Positions 1 to 6,762 of a DNA stretch of 36,669 bases are shown piece by piece. The stretch is from an uncultured Bacilli bacterium. GTDB taxonomy: Bacteria; Bacillota_I; Bacilli_A; RF39; UBA660. Below the pieces are notes generated by a model. The model was not told where the DNA came from. It saw nothing but the letters and a program-made list of their open reading frames with translations, and searched no databases. Numbering within the stretch: the first letter of the stretch is position 1; the number at the start of each line of letters is the position of its first letter. A program made the translations under genes and the position numbers. The stretch is from assembly GCA_944331805.1 (NCBI GenBank), contig CALVIS010000010.1, positions 1 to 36,669 on the forward strand, read 5' to 3'.

Positions 1-1118
1 GCTATATCACCAGTATATACATCACTAATTTCTTTACGAGTATTAGCATGCATCTGTAAGATACGACCAATTCTTTCTTTAGAGTCTTTTGTAGAGTTAA
101 GTACATAACTACCACTAGCTAAGTGACCTGAATAAACTCTAAAGAATGTTAAACGTCCAACGAATGGATCAGTCATAACTTTAAATGCTAATGCACTAAA
201 TGGTTCACTATCACTTGGATGACGAACTTCTTCATCTCCCTTTAAGTTATGTCCCTTAATAGATGGAATATCTAATGGACTTGGTAAATAATCAATAACA
301 GCATCAAGTAATGGTTTAATACCCATATTACCTAAAGCAGTACCACACATAACTGGGAAGAACTTAGCTGCAAGACATCCTTTACGAATAGCACGTTTAA
401 TCATCTCAACTGTTACTTCTCCACCTTCAAGATATGTTTCCATCATATCGTCATCGAATTCAGCAACAGCATCAAGTAAATCAGCATGTTTCTCTTCTGC
501 TAAATCTTTTAAGTCTGCAGGAATTTCTATTTCTTTAGACTCTTCAGCTTCAGTACCATCAAACTCATAAGCTTTCATAGTAACTAAGTCAATAACACCA
601 TGGAACTCAGATTCAGCCCCAATTGGCCATTGTATAGGTTTAGCATTAACTCCTAAACGATCTTTAATAGTTTTTAAACTATATTCAAAGTTAGCTCCCA
701 TCTTATCCATTTTATTTGCAAAAATCATTCTAGGAACTTTAAATTCATCAGCTTGTCTCCAAACTGTCTCCATTTGAGGTTCAACACCAGCTTGAGCATC
801 AAGCAAAGCTACAGAACCATCTAAAACTCTTAAACTACGACTAACTTCGATAGTAAAGTCTACGTGTCCTGGAGTATCGATAATATTGTAACGATATCCT
901 TTCCAATATGCAGTAGTAGCCGCACTTGTTATGGTAATACCACGCTCTTTTTCTTGCTCCATCCAGTCCATTTGACTAGCACCTTCATGAGTCTCACCAA
1001 TCTTATGAATTTTACCAGTAAGGTATAGAATACGTTCAGTACAAGTAGTCTTACCAGCATCGATATGAGCCATAATTCCAAAGTTTCTTGTTTTTTCTAA
1101 TGACGTATCTCTTGCCAT
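1..1118 (-). CDS. fusA: Elongation factor G, N-terminal part (3' end lies outside the window)
   Basis: This is the translational GTPase that drives ribosome translocation. The reading frame starts at the ATG complement of 1116-1118 ([20 protein letters not shown]) and stays open for about 372 codons to the left edge. It covers the G domain, with the P-loop region AHIDAGKTT near residue 20, and part of domain II, ending near the motif [10 protein letters not shown]. An AGGAG-type ribosome site precedes the ATG, and the gene begins 12 nt after the rpsG stop, so it belongs to the str operon rpsL-rpsG-fusA transcribed leftward. The family call is secure. Only the missing C-terminus is unknown. 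Confidence 0.97.
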   Translation of the reverse strand, partial: MARDTSLEKTRNFGIMAHIDAGKTTCTERILYLTGKIHKIGETHEGASQMDWMEQEKERGITITSAATTAYWKGYRYNIIDTPGHVDFTIEVSRSLRVLDGSVALLDAQAGVEPQMETVWRQADEFKVPRMIFANKMDKMGANFEYSLKTIKDRLGVNAKPIQWPIGAESEFHGVIDLVTMKAYEFDGTEAEESKEIEIPADLKDLAEEKHADLLDAVAEFDDDMMETYLEGGEVTVEMIKRAIRKGCLAAKFFPVMCGTALGNMGIKPLLDAVIDYLPSPLDIPSIKGHNLKGDEEVRHPSDSEPFSALAFKVMTDPFVGRLTFFRVYSGHLASGSYVLNSTKDSKERIGRILQMHANTRKEISDVYTGDI

Positions 1119-1130
1119 AATTTCTCCTTC

Positions 1131-1598
1131 CTACCAACGATAATGAGCATAAGCTTTATTAGCTTCAGCCATTCTGTGGGTATCTTCACGTTTTTTAACA
1201 GCAGCACCTGTTCCATTAGATGCATCTATTATTTCATTAGCTAAATTATCAGCCATTCCACGTCCTCCACGTTTTCTAGAAAATCCAACTAACCAACGCA
1301 AAGCTAAAGCTTCTGCTCTTGCTGGAGTAACTTCTTGAGGAACTTGATAATTAGCACCACCAACTCTTCTAGATTTAACTTCTAAAAGAGGTTTAATATT
1401 TTCCATCGCTTGATTAAAAGTCTCTAATGAATCTTTACCAGTCTTTTCTTTAACGATATTAAAAGCATCATAAACGATAGTTTGAGCAACACCTTTTTTA
1501 CCATCAAGCATAACTGTATTAATAAGTTTAGCAACAGTCTTAGACTTATATATAGGATCTGGTAAAATATCTCTTTTAACAGCACGTCTTTTACGCAT
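1131..1598 (-). CDS. rpsG: 30S ribosomal protein S7
   Basis: This primary 16S rRNA-binding protein nucleates assembly of the 30S head and contacts the E-site tRNA. It has 155 residues, the usual length. The typical N-terminus ([15 protein letters not shown]), the central [12 protein letters not shown] motif and the C-terminal [12 protein letters not shown] are all present. The gene lies 28 nt downstream of rpsL and 12 nt upstream of fusA, the standard str-operon order. A clear GGAGG ribosome site precedes the ATG at 1598. Nothing in it looks unusual. Confidence 0.98.
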   Translation of the reverse strand: MRKRRAVKRDILPDPIYKSKTVAKLINTVMLDGKKGVAQTIVYDAFNIVKEKTGKDSLETFNQAMENIKPLLEVKSRRVGGANYQVPQEVTPARAEALALRWLVGFSRKRGGRGMADNLANEIIDASNGTGAAVKKREDTHRMAEANKAYAHYRW

Positions 1599-1626
1599 AA
1601 TTTATCCTCCTTCCAATTATTTCATA

Positions 1627-2040
1627 CTATTTCTTAGGTTTCTTAGCACCATATTTACTACGGCCTTGTTTTCTATCTTTAACTCCTGCTGTATCTAGTG
1701 CGCCACGAATAATATGATAACGAACTCCGATTAAGTCCTTAACACGTCCACCACGAACTAATACAACACTATGCTCTTGTAAGTTGTGTCCAATACCAGG
1801 AATATAAGTATCTACTTCCTTACCATTACTTAAGCGAACACGCGCATACTTACGTAAAGCTGAGTTTGGTTTCTTAGGTGTTTTAGTACCAACACGAGTA
1901 CATACACCACGTTTTTGAGGAGATGGATTATTAGTTTGTTTTTTTCTAATTGTATTAACTCCTACTAAAAGCACTGGTGCTTTACTCTTACGAACTTTCT
2001 TTCCTCTACCTTTATGTACTAATTGATTTACTGTAGGCAT
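1627..2040 (-). CDS. rpsL: 30S ribosomal protein S12, with Ile at a normally invariant Pro
   Basis: S12 sits in the decoding centre and controls accuracy; many streptomycin-resistance changes map to it. The 137 residues contain the conserved [11 protein letters not shown] block (54-64), [18 protein letters not shown] (85-102) and [13 protein letters not shown]. The Asp that RimO modifies in other bacteria is kept (D102). The next conserved motif, normally KDLPGVRYH, reads KDLIGVRYH, with codon ATC for residue 104. In E. coli, replacements of this proline (P90) alter streptomycin response and accuracy. It is the first gene of the str operon here, with a GAAAGGAG ribosome site and a promoter at 2142-2171. 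Confidence 0.98.
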   Translation of the reverse strand: MPTVNQLVHKGRGKKVRKSKAPVLLVGVNTIRKKQTNNPSPQKRGVCTRVGTKTPKKPNSALRKYARVRLSNGKEVDTYIPGIGHNLQEHSVVLVRGGRVKDLIGVRYHIIRGALDTAGVKDRKQGRSKYGAKKPKK

Positions 2041-2102
2041 TGTAATTTCTCGCTCCTTTCTTTACACATATCCAGGTGTATCATATTTACTTTTAAATAA
2101 AA

Positions 2103-2119
2103 TTTTGCCCAAGGCAAAA
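2103..2119 (-). promoter_or_regulatory. Small hairpin in the str operon leader
   Basis: A perfect 7-bp inverted repeat (TTTTGCC / GGCAAAA, loop CAA) lies in the roughly 95-nt leader between the predicted start point and the rpsL ATG. In the transcript it would be followed by a U-rich stretch, so it could act as a weak attenuator or as a site for feedback by a ribosomal protein. The sequence shows only the repeat; the role is a guess. Confidence 0.35.
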
Positions 2120-2141
2120 CTAAATTTAAATCAGCAAACAT

Positions 2142-2171
2142 ACTATAACACTATATACAACTACTTGTCAA
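2142..2171 (-). promoter_or_regulatory. Promoter of the rpsL-rpsG-fusA operon
   Basis: Read on the minus strand, a perfect TTGACA -35 box (complement of 2166-2171) is followed after 18 nt by TATAGT (complement of 2142-2147). Transcription would start near 2135 and give a leader of about 95 nt before rpsL. It lies just downstream of the hairpin at 2200-2224, which separates it from upstream transcription. Confidence 0.75.
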
Positions 2172-2199
2172 TATATTTTTTAAAATTTGCCTATTATAA

Positions 2200-2224
2200 A
2201 AATGCAACTATTTTTGTTGCATTT
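2200..2224. terminator. Bidirectional-looking intrinsic terminator
   Basis: A perfect 9-bp stem (AAATGCAAC / GTTGCATTT) with a 7-nt loop has a T-rich flank on the plus side and a shorter one on the minus side. It would end leftward transcription coming from the glycosyltransferase gene before the str promoter. Confidence 0.65.
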
Positions 2225-2231
2225 ACCTTTT

Positions 2232-2342
2232 TTATTTAGTATAAACTTTAACTTTATCAGAATGATTAAAAACTATATCTTCACTACCTACAAGAGATAA
2301 AGCCCGGGTTTTAAACACTATCTTCTGAAGCTTTTTCTGTGT
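2232..2342 (-). pseudogene. Possible short gene remnant between the glycosyltransferase and str operon
   Basis: This 170-nt gap holds no full gene. One minus-strand frame runs open for 36 codons and ends with a protein-like tail, ALSLVGSEDIVFNHSDKVK, then a TAA directly before the terminator at 2200-2224. A second frame upstream (from about 2369) encodes MFIDMNEVKLLNTEKASED and stops near 2303. Together they could be one decayed gene broken by a frameshift. I do not recognise the family, and chance open frames are a real alternative. Confidence 0.2.
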
Positions 2343-2396
2343 TTAGTAATTTAACTTCATTCATATCTATAAACATCATAGGTAAAACAAAAAATC

Positions 2397-3422
2397 TCAA
2401 CAATCTAAGGGATTACTTATATCTCGTATATTAGATAACACTTTTCTTTTAACATCATCTTCATTTACAGTTCCTACAAAATCATCCAGTTCTTTAATAA
2501 AACTAAATTCTTCGCTATCTTCACCTATAGTATAAGTACCATACTTACTAATAATAAGTTTATTAAACTCATTTAAAATCTCCATTTTTTTATCATTACT
2601 AATATTCCAATTATATATTTCTCTAAGTCTATCTAAACATGAAATAATTTGTATTTTTCTAATCTCCTCTTTATAAGAATAATAAGTACCATCATTAATT
2701 GTTTGCATAGTAATACCATCACACACTTTAAAAATATCAAATATATCTTCATTAACATTTAAACAAGAAGCCATAATTCCTTTACTATTACTTCTATAGA
2801 AATAATAGTTAGATGGAATAAAACCAATTACAGATGCTTTTAAAATAGTAGGATAAACAAATGCTATATCTTCCCACTTAACAGAAGGAATAAAAGGCTC
2901 TTCATTAAATAAATCTCTTCGATATATTTTATTACAACAAGCTGGTGACTCATAACATAAAAAATCTGGATTTTTAGAAACATCAATAATTATAGGTGAA
3001 ATATTATCACAATCACTTTCAATAAAACTTTTACTACTATCTTTTTCCAAAACTCTTTGAACTCCTGTAGATACAACTTTTAAACCTTTACACATCTTTG
3101 TTAAAGCTAACATATCTCCATACATATTTCTATGAATAAAATCATCGCTATCAACAAAACCAATGTATTCACCACTAGCATATTTAAGACCAATATTTCT
3201 AGCAACAGAAACACCTTTATTTTCATCTAAATGAATATATTTAAAAATATCAGGTAACAACTCACAATATTTTTTTATTATATCTAAACTATTATCACTA
3301 GAATTATCATCTACAATAATTACTTCAAAATCCAAAACATCTTGTAAAACTAAACTATTTAAACAATCTTCAAGATAAGCTTCACTATTATAAACAGGAA
3401 CTATTATACTCAAACTCTTCAT
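2397..3422 (-). CDS. Family 2 glycosyltransferase
   Basis: The enzyme probably transfers a sugar from a nucleotide donor to a surface glycan or lipid. The GT-A fold is plain: the N-terminal SIIVPVYNSEAYLEDCL (5-21), VIIVDDNSSDNS (34-45), the NKGVSVARNIGLKYASGEY block and the metal-binding DSDD at 91-94. The protein has 341 residues; the C-terminal ~200 residues are less conserved and lack a clear membrane segment, so it looks cytosolic or membrane-associated. The gene stands alone behind its own consensus promoter (3527-3555) with a leader of about 100 nt, and ends in TGA. Acceptor and sugar cannot be told from sequence. Confidence 0.9.
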   Translation of the reverse strand: MKSLSIIVPVYNSEAYLEDCLNSLVLQDVLDFEVIIVDDNSSDNSLDIIKKYCELLPDIFKYIHLDENKGVSVARNIGLKYASGEYIGFVDSDDFIHRNMYGDMLALTKMCKGLKVVSTGVQRVLEKDSSKSFIESDCDNISPIIIDVSKNPDFLCYESPACCNKIYRRDLFNEEPFIPSVKWEDIAFVYPTILKASVIGFIPSNYYFYRSNSKGIMASCLNVNEDIFDIFKVCDGITMQTINDGTYYSYKEEIRKIQIISCLDRLREIYNWNISNDKKMEILNEFNKLIISKYGTYTIGEDSEEFSFIKELDDFVGTVNEDDVKRKVLSNIRDISNPLDC

Positions 3423-3526
3423 AAACCCACCTTATTAAAAAATGGCATCATTATTAAATTTTTCTATATTTACTAAAAAGCACTACAATTATACAAAAAA
3501 ACAATACCACTTCACATTTGAAACAT

Positions 3527-3555
3527 ATTATATATTATCATTAATATTCTGTCAA
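3527..3555 (-). promoter_or_regulatory. Perfect SigA-type promoter of the glycosyltransferase gene
   Basis: On the minus strand TTGACA (complement of 3550-3555) is separated by exactly 17 nt from TATAAT (complement of 3527-3532). Both boxes match the consensus fully. Transcription should start near 3520, leaving a leader of about 100 nt before the ATG at 3422. Confidence 0.85.
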
Positions 3556-3593
3556 TAAAACCCAATACGTTTTATAACTATTTATCTAAACCT

Positions 3594-3962
3594 TTATTTG
3601 CTTTTTTTCTTTACTACTATTCCTTCTATTATAAATACCACCTCTAAAATAGCTAAAAAAATTAACATAGATCTAAGAAAAGCATAAACAAATGAATATA
3701 ATTGAAGATATCGAATATTATCTATATTTGTAAAAAAATGTAATAATATAAGTATACCAGTAAAAACAAATGCTATTTTTTTATATTTTTCAACATAAGA
3801 GAAAATATTATTATAAACAAGATATAAAGTACCTACCAACAAAAGAACATAAGAACTGAATTCAACAATAAGCATAACCGAAGGGCCAAAGACAAATAAT
3901 ACATACCATATAACCACTATATTTATAATTAAAATCCACCTAGATTTTTCATATATATCCAT
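3594..3962 (-). CDS. Small four-helix membrane protein downstream of the DGR reverse transcriptase
   Basis: About 122 residues with four hydrophobic segments, roughly at residues 9-28, 33-51, 63-80 and 88-112 of the longer form, and a basic C-terminal tail (VVKKKSK). I do not recognise the family. Two in-frame ATGs exist at 3968 and 3962. The AGAGGG ribosome site lies only 2 nt before the first but 8 nt before the second, so I place the start at 3962. The gene begins about 30 nt after the reverse transcriptase stop on the same strand with no terminator between, so it is probably co-transcribed with the DGR. A role in the DGR is unproven. Confidence 0.7.
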   Translation of the reverse strand: MDIYEKSRWILIINIVVIWYVLFVFGPSVMLIVEFSSYVLLLVGTLYLVYNNIFSYVEKYKKIAFVFTGILILLHFFTNIDNIRYLQLYSFVYAFLRSMLIFLAILEVVFIIEGIVVKKKSK

Positions 3963-3991
3963 AATCATTACCCTCTTTCACTAATGATAAA

Positions 3992-5056
3992 CTATAATAT
4001 TCTCCCATAAGTTTCTACATAAGGTTTCTTTAAATATTCTTTAAAGATTATTTTATTATAAATATCCATTTGTAATTTATAACACTTACCATGAGAACTA
4101 TGAGCAAGCCAAGAATTCCATTCAAGTACAGTTTTATCTAAATCAAGAAGCCCTCTTTCATAAAGAACATTCCAACGTTTCACTTTTCTTTTAACCTTTT
4201 TAATACTTCTTTTCCTAAGCAATCTATAACTCCCATATATTCTAAATCCACAAAAGTCAAGTCCCATCTTATTAGGATAATATCTACTCTTATTATTAAG
4301 TTCTAAATGAAGTACTTCTCTAACATATTTAGATATATCTAAAAAAACTTTCTTTGCTTCTTCTTTAGTCTTAACAAACATAATAAAGTCATCCATAAAT
4401 CTAACATAATATTTAATTTTAAGTACCTCTTTAACATAATGATCAAGTTCATTCATATAAATATTGGCAAAGAACTGCGAAGTATAATTTCCTATAGGAA
4501 GACCAACTTCTTCACCATCATTATATATAAATTCATAAGTTAAAGCTAAGAGTTTCTCATCTTTAATAAATCTCTTCAAAATATTATATAAAACATCTTT
4601 ATCTATATTATAAAAGAATCCTTTAATATCACATTTAACAATGTAATAAGTACCATATTTATTTTTCATACATCTCATATACTCTTGAGCCCTATCAACC
4701 GCTTTATGAGTTCCTCTACCTTCTATACAAGCATAAGAATCATTAATAAATCGTGGTACAACATAGGACTTAATAAATTCATAAACATACCATTGATGAA
4801 CAATTCTATCTACATAAGGTAAAGCTCTAATAACTCTTTCTTTTGGTTCATATATTTTAAAAGTTCTATATTTACCCATTTTATAAGTACCATTTTTAAG
4901 TTTCTTATAAAGATTAACTATATTAGTCTCTAAATCTATTTCAAACTTTAAAACCTCATAAGAATTTCTCTTAGTCTTACTAGCACGTTCATGAGCATCA
5001 AATAATGCTTCAATAGTTAAATGTTTATCAAACTCATTTCTTATCGTGTGAGGCAT
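3992..5056 (-). CDS. DGR reverse transcriptase
   Basis: This is the error-prone reverse transcriptase of a diversity-generating retroelement. It copies the template-repeat RNA and misincorporates opposite adenines; the cDNA then replaces the variable repeat in the target gene. The 354 residues carry RT motif A (CDIKGFF, 142-148), the DGR-type motif LPIGNYTSQ (186-194, where group II intron RTs have a QGxxxSP motif), the catalytic RFMDDF (219-224) and motif E GLDFCGFRI (265-273). There is no maturase or endonuclease domain. It overlaps the 3' end of avd by 16 nt, suggesting coupled translation. All catalytic residues are present, so it looks active. Confidence 0.96.
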   Translation of the reverse strand: MPHTIRNEFDKHLTIEALFDAHERASKTKRNSYEVLKFEIDLETNIVNLYKKLKNGTYKMGKYRTFKIYEPKERVIRALPYVDRIVHQWYVYEFIKSYVVPRFINDSYACIEGRGTHKAVDRAQEYMRCMKNKYGTYYIVKCDIKGFFYNIDKDVLYNILKRFIKDEKLLALTYEFIYNDGEEVGLPIGNYTSQFFANIYMNELDHYVKEVLKIKYYVRFMDDFIMFVKTKEEAKKVFLDISKYVREVLHLELNNKSRYYPNKMGLDFCGFRIYGSYRLLRKRSIKKVKRKVKRWNVLYERGLLDLDKTVLEWNSWLAHSSHGKCYKLQMDIYNKIIFKEYLKKPYVETYGRIL

Positions 5057-5397
5057 GATCTAATCCAACCTCCATTAAGATTAGAAATATTAGTAAGTTT
5101 CTTACTCCAGGCAGTATAATTCTTAGAATTAATATATTTTTTCTTATGAGAAACCCTAATTAACACTTTAACTATCTTAAGATTAGCATCAAGTTCATTC
5201 AAATATGAAAGTCTTTTTTTCTTATCAAACTCCTTCTGAGCATAAATAATATCTTTAAGTCCTTCATAAGTAACATTTTTAATATCTTGAGCTAAAGAAA
5301 AACGTTCACTCTTAGGATATTTCAAAAGAATCATAAGAGTATAATAAATAAGTTCAACATACTGTTTATAAATAACTAATGCTTCTAAATCATCCAT
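5041..5397 (-). CDS. avd: DGR accessory variability determinant (Avd), four-helix bundle
   Basis: Avd forms a pentameric, positively charged four-helix bundle that binds the reverse transcriptase and template RNA and is required for mutagenic homing in the Bordetella phage DGR. This 118-residue protein has the family pattern: an early YPKSERFSLAQDI block (28-40), many Lys and Arg residues, a central LDANLKIVKVLIR helix and the C-terminal AWSKKLTNISNLNGGW. Its start lies about 160 nt 3' of TR1 with a GGAGG ribosome site (complement of 5404-5408). The gene overlaps the reverse transcriptase gene. This matches the usual TR-avd-RT neighbourhood. Confidence 0.93.
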   Translation of the reverse strand: MDDLEALVIYKQYVELIYYTLMILLKYPKSERFSLAQDIKNVTYEGLKDIIYAQKEFDKKKRLSYLNELDANLKIVKVLIRVSHKKKYINSKNYTAWSKKLTNISNLNGGWIRSCLTR

Positions 5398-5415
5398 AGT
5401 AAACCTCCAAAATAA

Positions 5416-5740
5416 TTTTCTAGTATTCGACTCCTACTAACTAGAAAACATTACTTCATTATTTTATTCGTAAAACGAAAAGGAAAAAATTCTCTATGAT
5501 ATTTGTTTTTTATTAAATAATTAATAACTTAAACTTATCTCATATTATAGTCTCCCATCACGAGGCGGAACGAGTTGTTGTTGTTAGCATTACCATTATT
5601 CCAGGTGTTGAAGTTGAAAACACCCGCATTAGTATTATTGTTGTAGTTACCGCCGCGCACCAACCATATTGGAAAAGAAAATAGGACATATAAATTTTTC
5701 CCTATTTAAAATTTATCACTAAATTATTCAAATAACAACA
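5416..5740 (-). ncRNA. DGR template RNA cassette 1 (TR1 with flanking stems)
   Basis: Read on the minus strand the cassette has, in order: a conserved 14-nt element (5727-5740), a 5' stem AAATAGG/CCTATTT (5679-5685 with 5701-5707), TR1, a long-range stem (5542-5550 with 5494-5502, one mismatch), a TTCGT/ACGAA hairpin (5467-5479) and a 9-bp hairpin TTTTCTAGT/ACTAGAAAA (5416-5448). The avd ribosome site follows directly. Cassette 2 shares the same order and much of the sequence, and cassette 3 the same stems. In the Bordetella phage DGR the region 3' of TR is needed for cDNA priming; I infer the same here. Confidence 0.7.
5556..5667 (-). repeat. Template repeat TR1
   Basis: This 112-bp repeat matches the VR at 6762-6870 and is rich in AAC/AAT codons (14 in the VR frame), the usual design of a DGR template since AAY randomises without creating stops. 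Over the 72 nt nearest avd (5556-5627) it differs from the VR at nine sites, all adenines in TR1. In the remaining part there are five more adenine changes, one T-to-G change and a 3-nt length difference. It is not part of an open gene and lacks the stop-codon hairpin that follows the VR. It is the best candidate for the current or recent donor. Confidence 0.9.
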
Positions 5741-5744
5741 AAAA

Positions 5745-6050
5745 TTTTCTAGTATTCGACTCCTACTAACTAGAAAACATTACTTCATTGTTTTATTCGT
5801 AAAACGAAAAGGAAGAAATCCTCTATGATAAATGTTTTTTACTAAATTATTAATAACTTAAACACTTCTTATATCATAGTCTCCCATCACGAGGCGGAAC
5901 GAGCCATTGTTGTTAGCATTACCATTGGTGTTGTTGTGATTGAAGTTGAAAACACCCGCATACTCCCCAGGATTAGTATTCCAGTTACCGCCGCGCAACC
6001 AAAACAAAAAAACTATTAGGACTTATAAATTTCTCCCTAAAATAATTTTA
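5745..6050 (-). ncRNA. DGR template RNA cassette 2 (TR2 with flanking stems)
   Basis: A tandem copy of cassette 1. The 33-nt hairpin at 5745-5777 is identical to the one at 5416-5448, the TTCGT/ACGAA hairpin (5796-5808) is kept, and the long-range stem is a perfect 8 bp (5823-5830 with 5872-5879). The 5' stem is TTAGG/CCTAA near 6014-6040, where cassette 1 has ATAGG/CCTAT: the outer pair has changed on both sides. No promoter of its own is obvious, and a terminator at 6053-6086 lies just upstream, so a start must lie near 6040-6050 if it is transcribed separately. Confidence 0.6.
5885..6001 (-). repeat. Template repeat TR2, longer variant
   Basis: About 117 bp, sharing the invariant 3' block that encodes SFRLVM, the AGVFNFN core and the RGG start with TR1 and the VR. 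In the VR frame it encodes nine codons between RGG and AGVF (TR1 has seven, the VR six) and one extra codon between NFN and the NGNA motif, and it lacks the Val codon before RGG. It keeps several AAC/AAT codons, so it could serve as a template. No VR in this window matches it closely; it may serve a target elsewhere or be a decayed copy. Confidence 0.75.
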
Positions 6051-6052
6051 TC

Positions 6053-6086
6053 AAAAAAACAAAACAAAAAACAAGGCATAGCCTTG
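6053..6086 (-). terminator. Intrinsic terminator after template cassette 3
   Basis: On the minus strand the stem CAAGGC/GCCTTG (6072-6077, 6081-6086) with a 3-nt loop is followed by a long T-rich run (complement of 6053-6071). It lies between cassettes 3 and 2, so the TR3 transcript would end here as a separate RNA. Confidence 0.7.
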
Positions 6087-6231
6087 CATATGAATCCTGA
6101 TTTTCGACCAAATTAACTACTAACCATCATCATATCTCAAATTTACTTATAAAAGTAGGAATTAAATCTCTATAATATTAATTTTTTATTATATACATAA
6201 TAACTTAAATTATAAATATACCATAGTCTCC

Positions 6232-6340
6232 CATCACGAGGCGGAACGAGCTATTGCTGCGAGCATTACCATTGTACCAGGCGTTAAAGTAGAAAACACC
6301 TGCAGTAGAATCATTATTATAGTCACCGCCGCGCAACAAC
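6232..6340 (-). repeat. Template repeat TR3, adenine-poor variant
   Basis: This 109-bp repeat has the same flank as TR1 and TR2 and keeps the SFRLVM block and RGG start, but several positions that are AAC or AAT in TR1 are GAC, TAC, CGC or AGC here. It therefore looks partly randomised, like a former variable repeat or a worn template. It is not in an open gene: the frame meets a TAG about 15 codons upstream with no ATG. It also lacks the VR-side hairpin, so I class it as a template-type copy. Confidence 0.6.
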
Positions 6341-6425
6341 GCAAAATCAATTGCATACCACTGATATAGGATAGCCTAAAAAAATAATAAATTAATGATT
6401 TAATCCCTATCACCAAAAGATGACA

Positions 6426-6453
6426 ATTATATTGTACAAAATTAAATTTCAAA
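6426..6453 (-). promoter_or_regulatory. Candidate promoter of template cassette 3
   Basis: A perfect TATAAT (complement of 6426-6431) is preceded after 15-16 nt by TTGAAA or TTTGAA (complement of 6447-6453). The -35 match and spacing are poor. Its position just upstream of the conserved 5' stem, and the identical 14-nt element covering the -35 in cassette 1, make it plausible. Confidence 0.4.
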
Positions 6454-6557
6454 TAACAACAGAAATAATTATTATTCTTACAATTAAGCATATTAAAATT
6501 GTACATAGTTATTTTCCTCTTTTTGTCCATTCTTATAGTATCTTTAACAAATATGTC

Positions 6558-6593
6558 AAACACGGACCTTATCAATAGATAAGGTCCGTGTTT
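6558..6593. repeat. Perfect 16-bp inverted repeat between target gene and template cassettes
   Basis: Arms 6558-6573 and 6578-6593 pair perfectly around a 4-nt loop (AATA), with a core ACGGACCTTATC. On the plus strand it runs into T residues and would be a strong terminator, but no plus-strand gene leads into it. On the minus strand only TTT follows. It may insulate the template cassettes from the target gene, or be a cruciform or recombination site. Confidence 0.6.
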
Positions 6594-6626
6594 TTTTGTA
6601 CTTCTCTACATAATTATCTCAACCAC

Positions 6627-6665
6627 AAAAATACGCCTCGGTGCTAAAAAAGAGGTCACCAAGGC
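6627..6665 (-). terminator. Intrinsic terminator of the DGR target gene
   Basis: On the minus strand the stem GCCTTGGTG/CACCGAGGC (complement of 6657-6665 and 6635-6643, one G-U pair) is followed by TATTTTTG. It lies about 80 nt after the target stop codon and is the likely end of its mRNA, separating it from the template cassettes. Confidence 0.65.
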
Positions 6666-6736
6666 TCACTATCTCGAATAATTCGACAACATTCTTTCTT
6701 TCTCTATTTTTACCATCTTATTTTGTTCTGCGATAA

Positions 6737-6762
6737 GAGTTAGCCCTTACGGGCTAGGACTC
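6737..6762 (-). promoter_or_regulatory. DGR target-site hairpin at the VR end and stop codon
   Basis: A perfect 6-bp inverted repeat TAGCCC/GGGCTA (6741-6746, 6751-6756) with a 4-nt loop holds the target stop codon in its loop. The arms extend by GAGT/ACTC (6737-6740, 6759-6762) across a 2-nt bulge. It starts exactly where VR/TR identity ends and is absent from all three TRs. In the Bordetella phage DGR a short hairpin or cruciform just downstream of VR is needed for efficient retrohoming. No T run follows, so it is not a terminator. Confidence 0.75.

Larger units (their letters stand above)
6087..6461 (-). ncRNA. DGR template RNA cassette 3 (TR3), apparently a separate transcript
   Basis: The most diverged of the three tandem cassettes. 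It keeps the 14-nt upstream element (6448-6461, identical to 5727-5740), an AGG/CCT-based 5' stem near 6371-6411, TR3, the long-range stem (CTATAATAT 6170-6178 with ATACCATAG 6218-6226, two G-U pairs in the RNA) and a different 5-bp hairpin TACTT/AAGTA near 6146-6159 where the others have TTCGT/ACGAA. A promoter-like site lies at 6426-6453 and a terminator at 6053-6086, giving an RNA of roughly 360 nt. Confidence 0.55.

Noticed and set aside
5556-6340. TR copies as leftover C-termini of deleted target genes
   Set aside because: All three share the TR-side flank and RNA stems, lack the VR-side hairpin, and have no upstream open frame. TR3 remains the least certain.
5401-6461. Group II intron or retron RNA
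   Set aside because: The reverse transcriptase has the DGR SQ motif and no maturase or endonuclease domain, and the repeats match a VR with adenine-specific differences, which neither element would give.
6234-6575. Open frame of 113 codons on the minus strand across TR3
   Set aside because: It reads TR3 in a different frame from the VR, starts inside the 16-bp inverted repeat, and has no ribosome site. It is a chance frame through the template cassette.
6741-6756. Hairpin at the target stop codon as a terminator
   Set aside because: No T run follows on the minus strand; a better terminator lies at 6627-6665.
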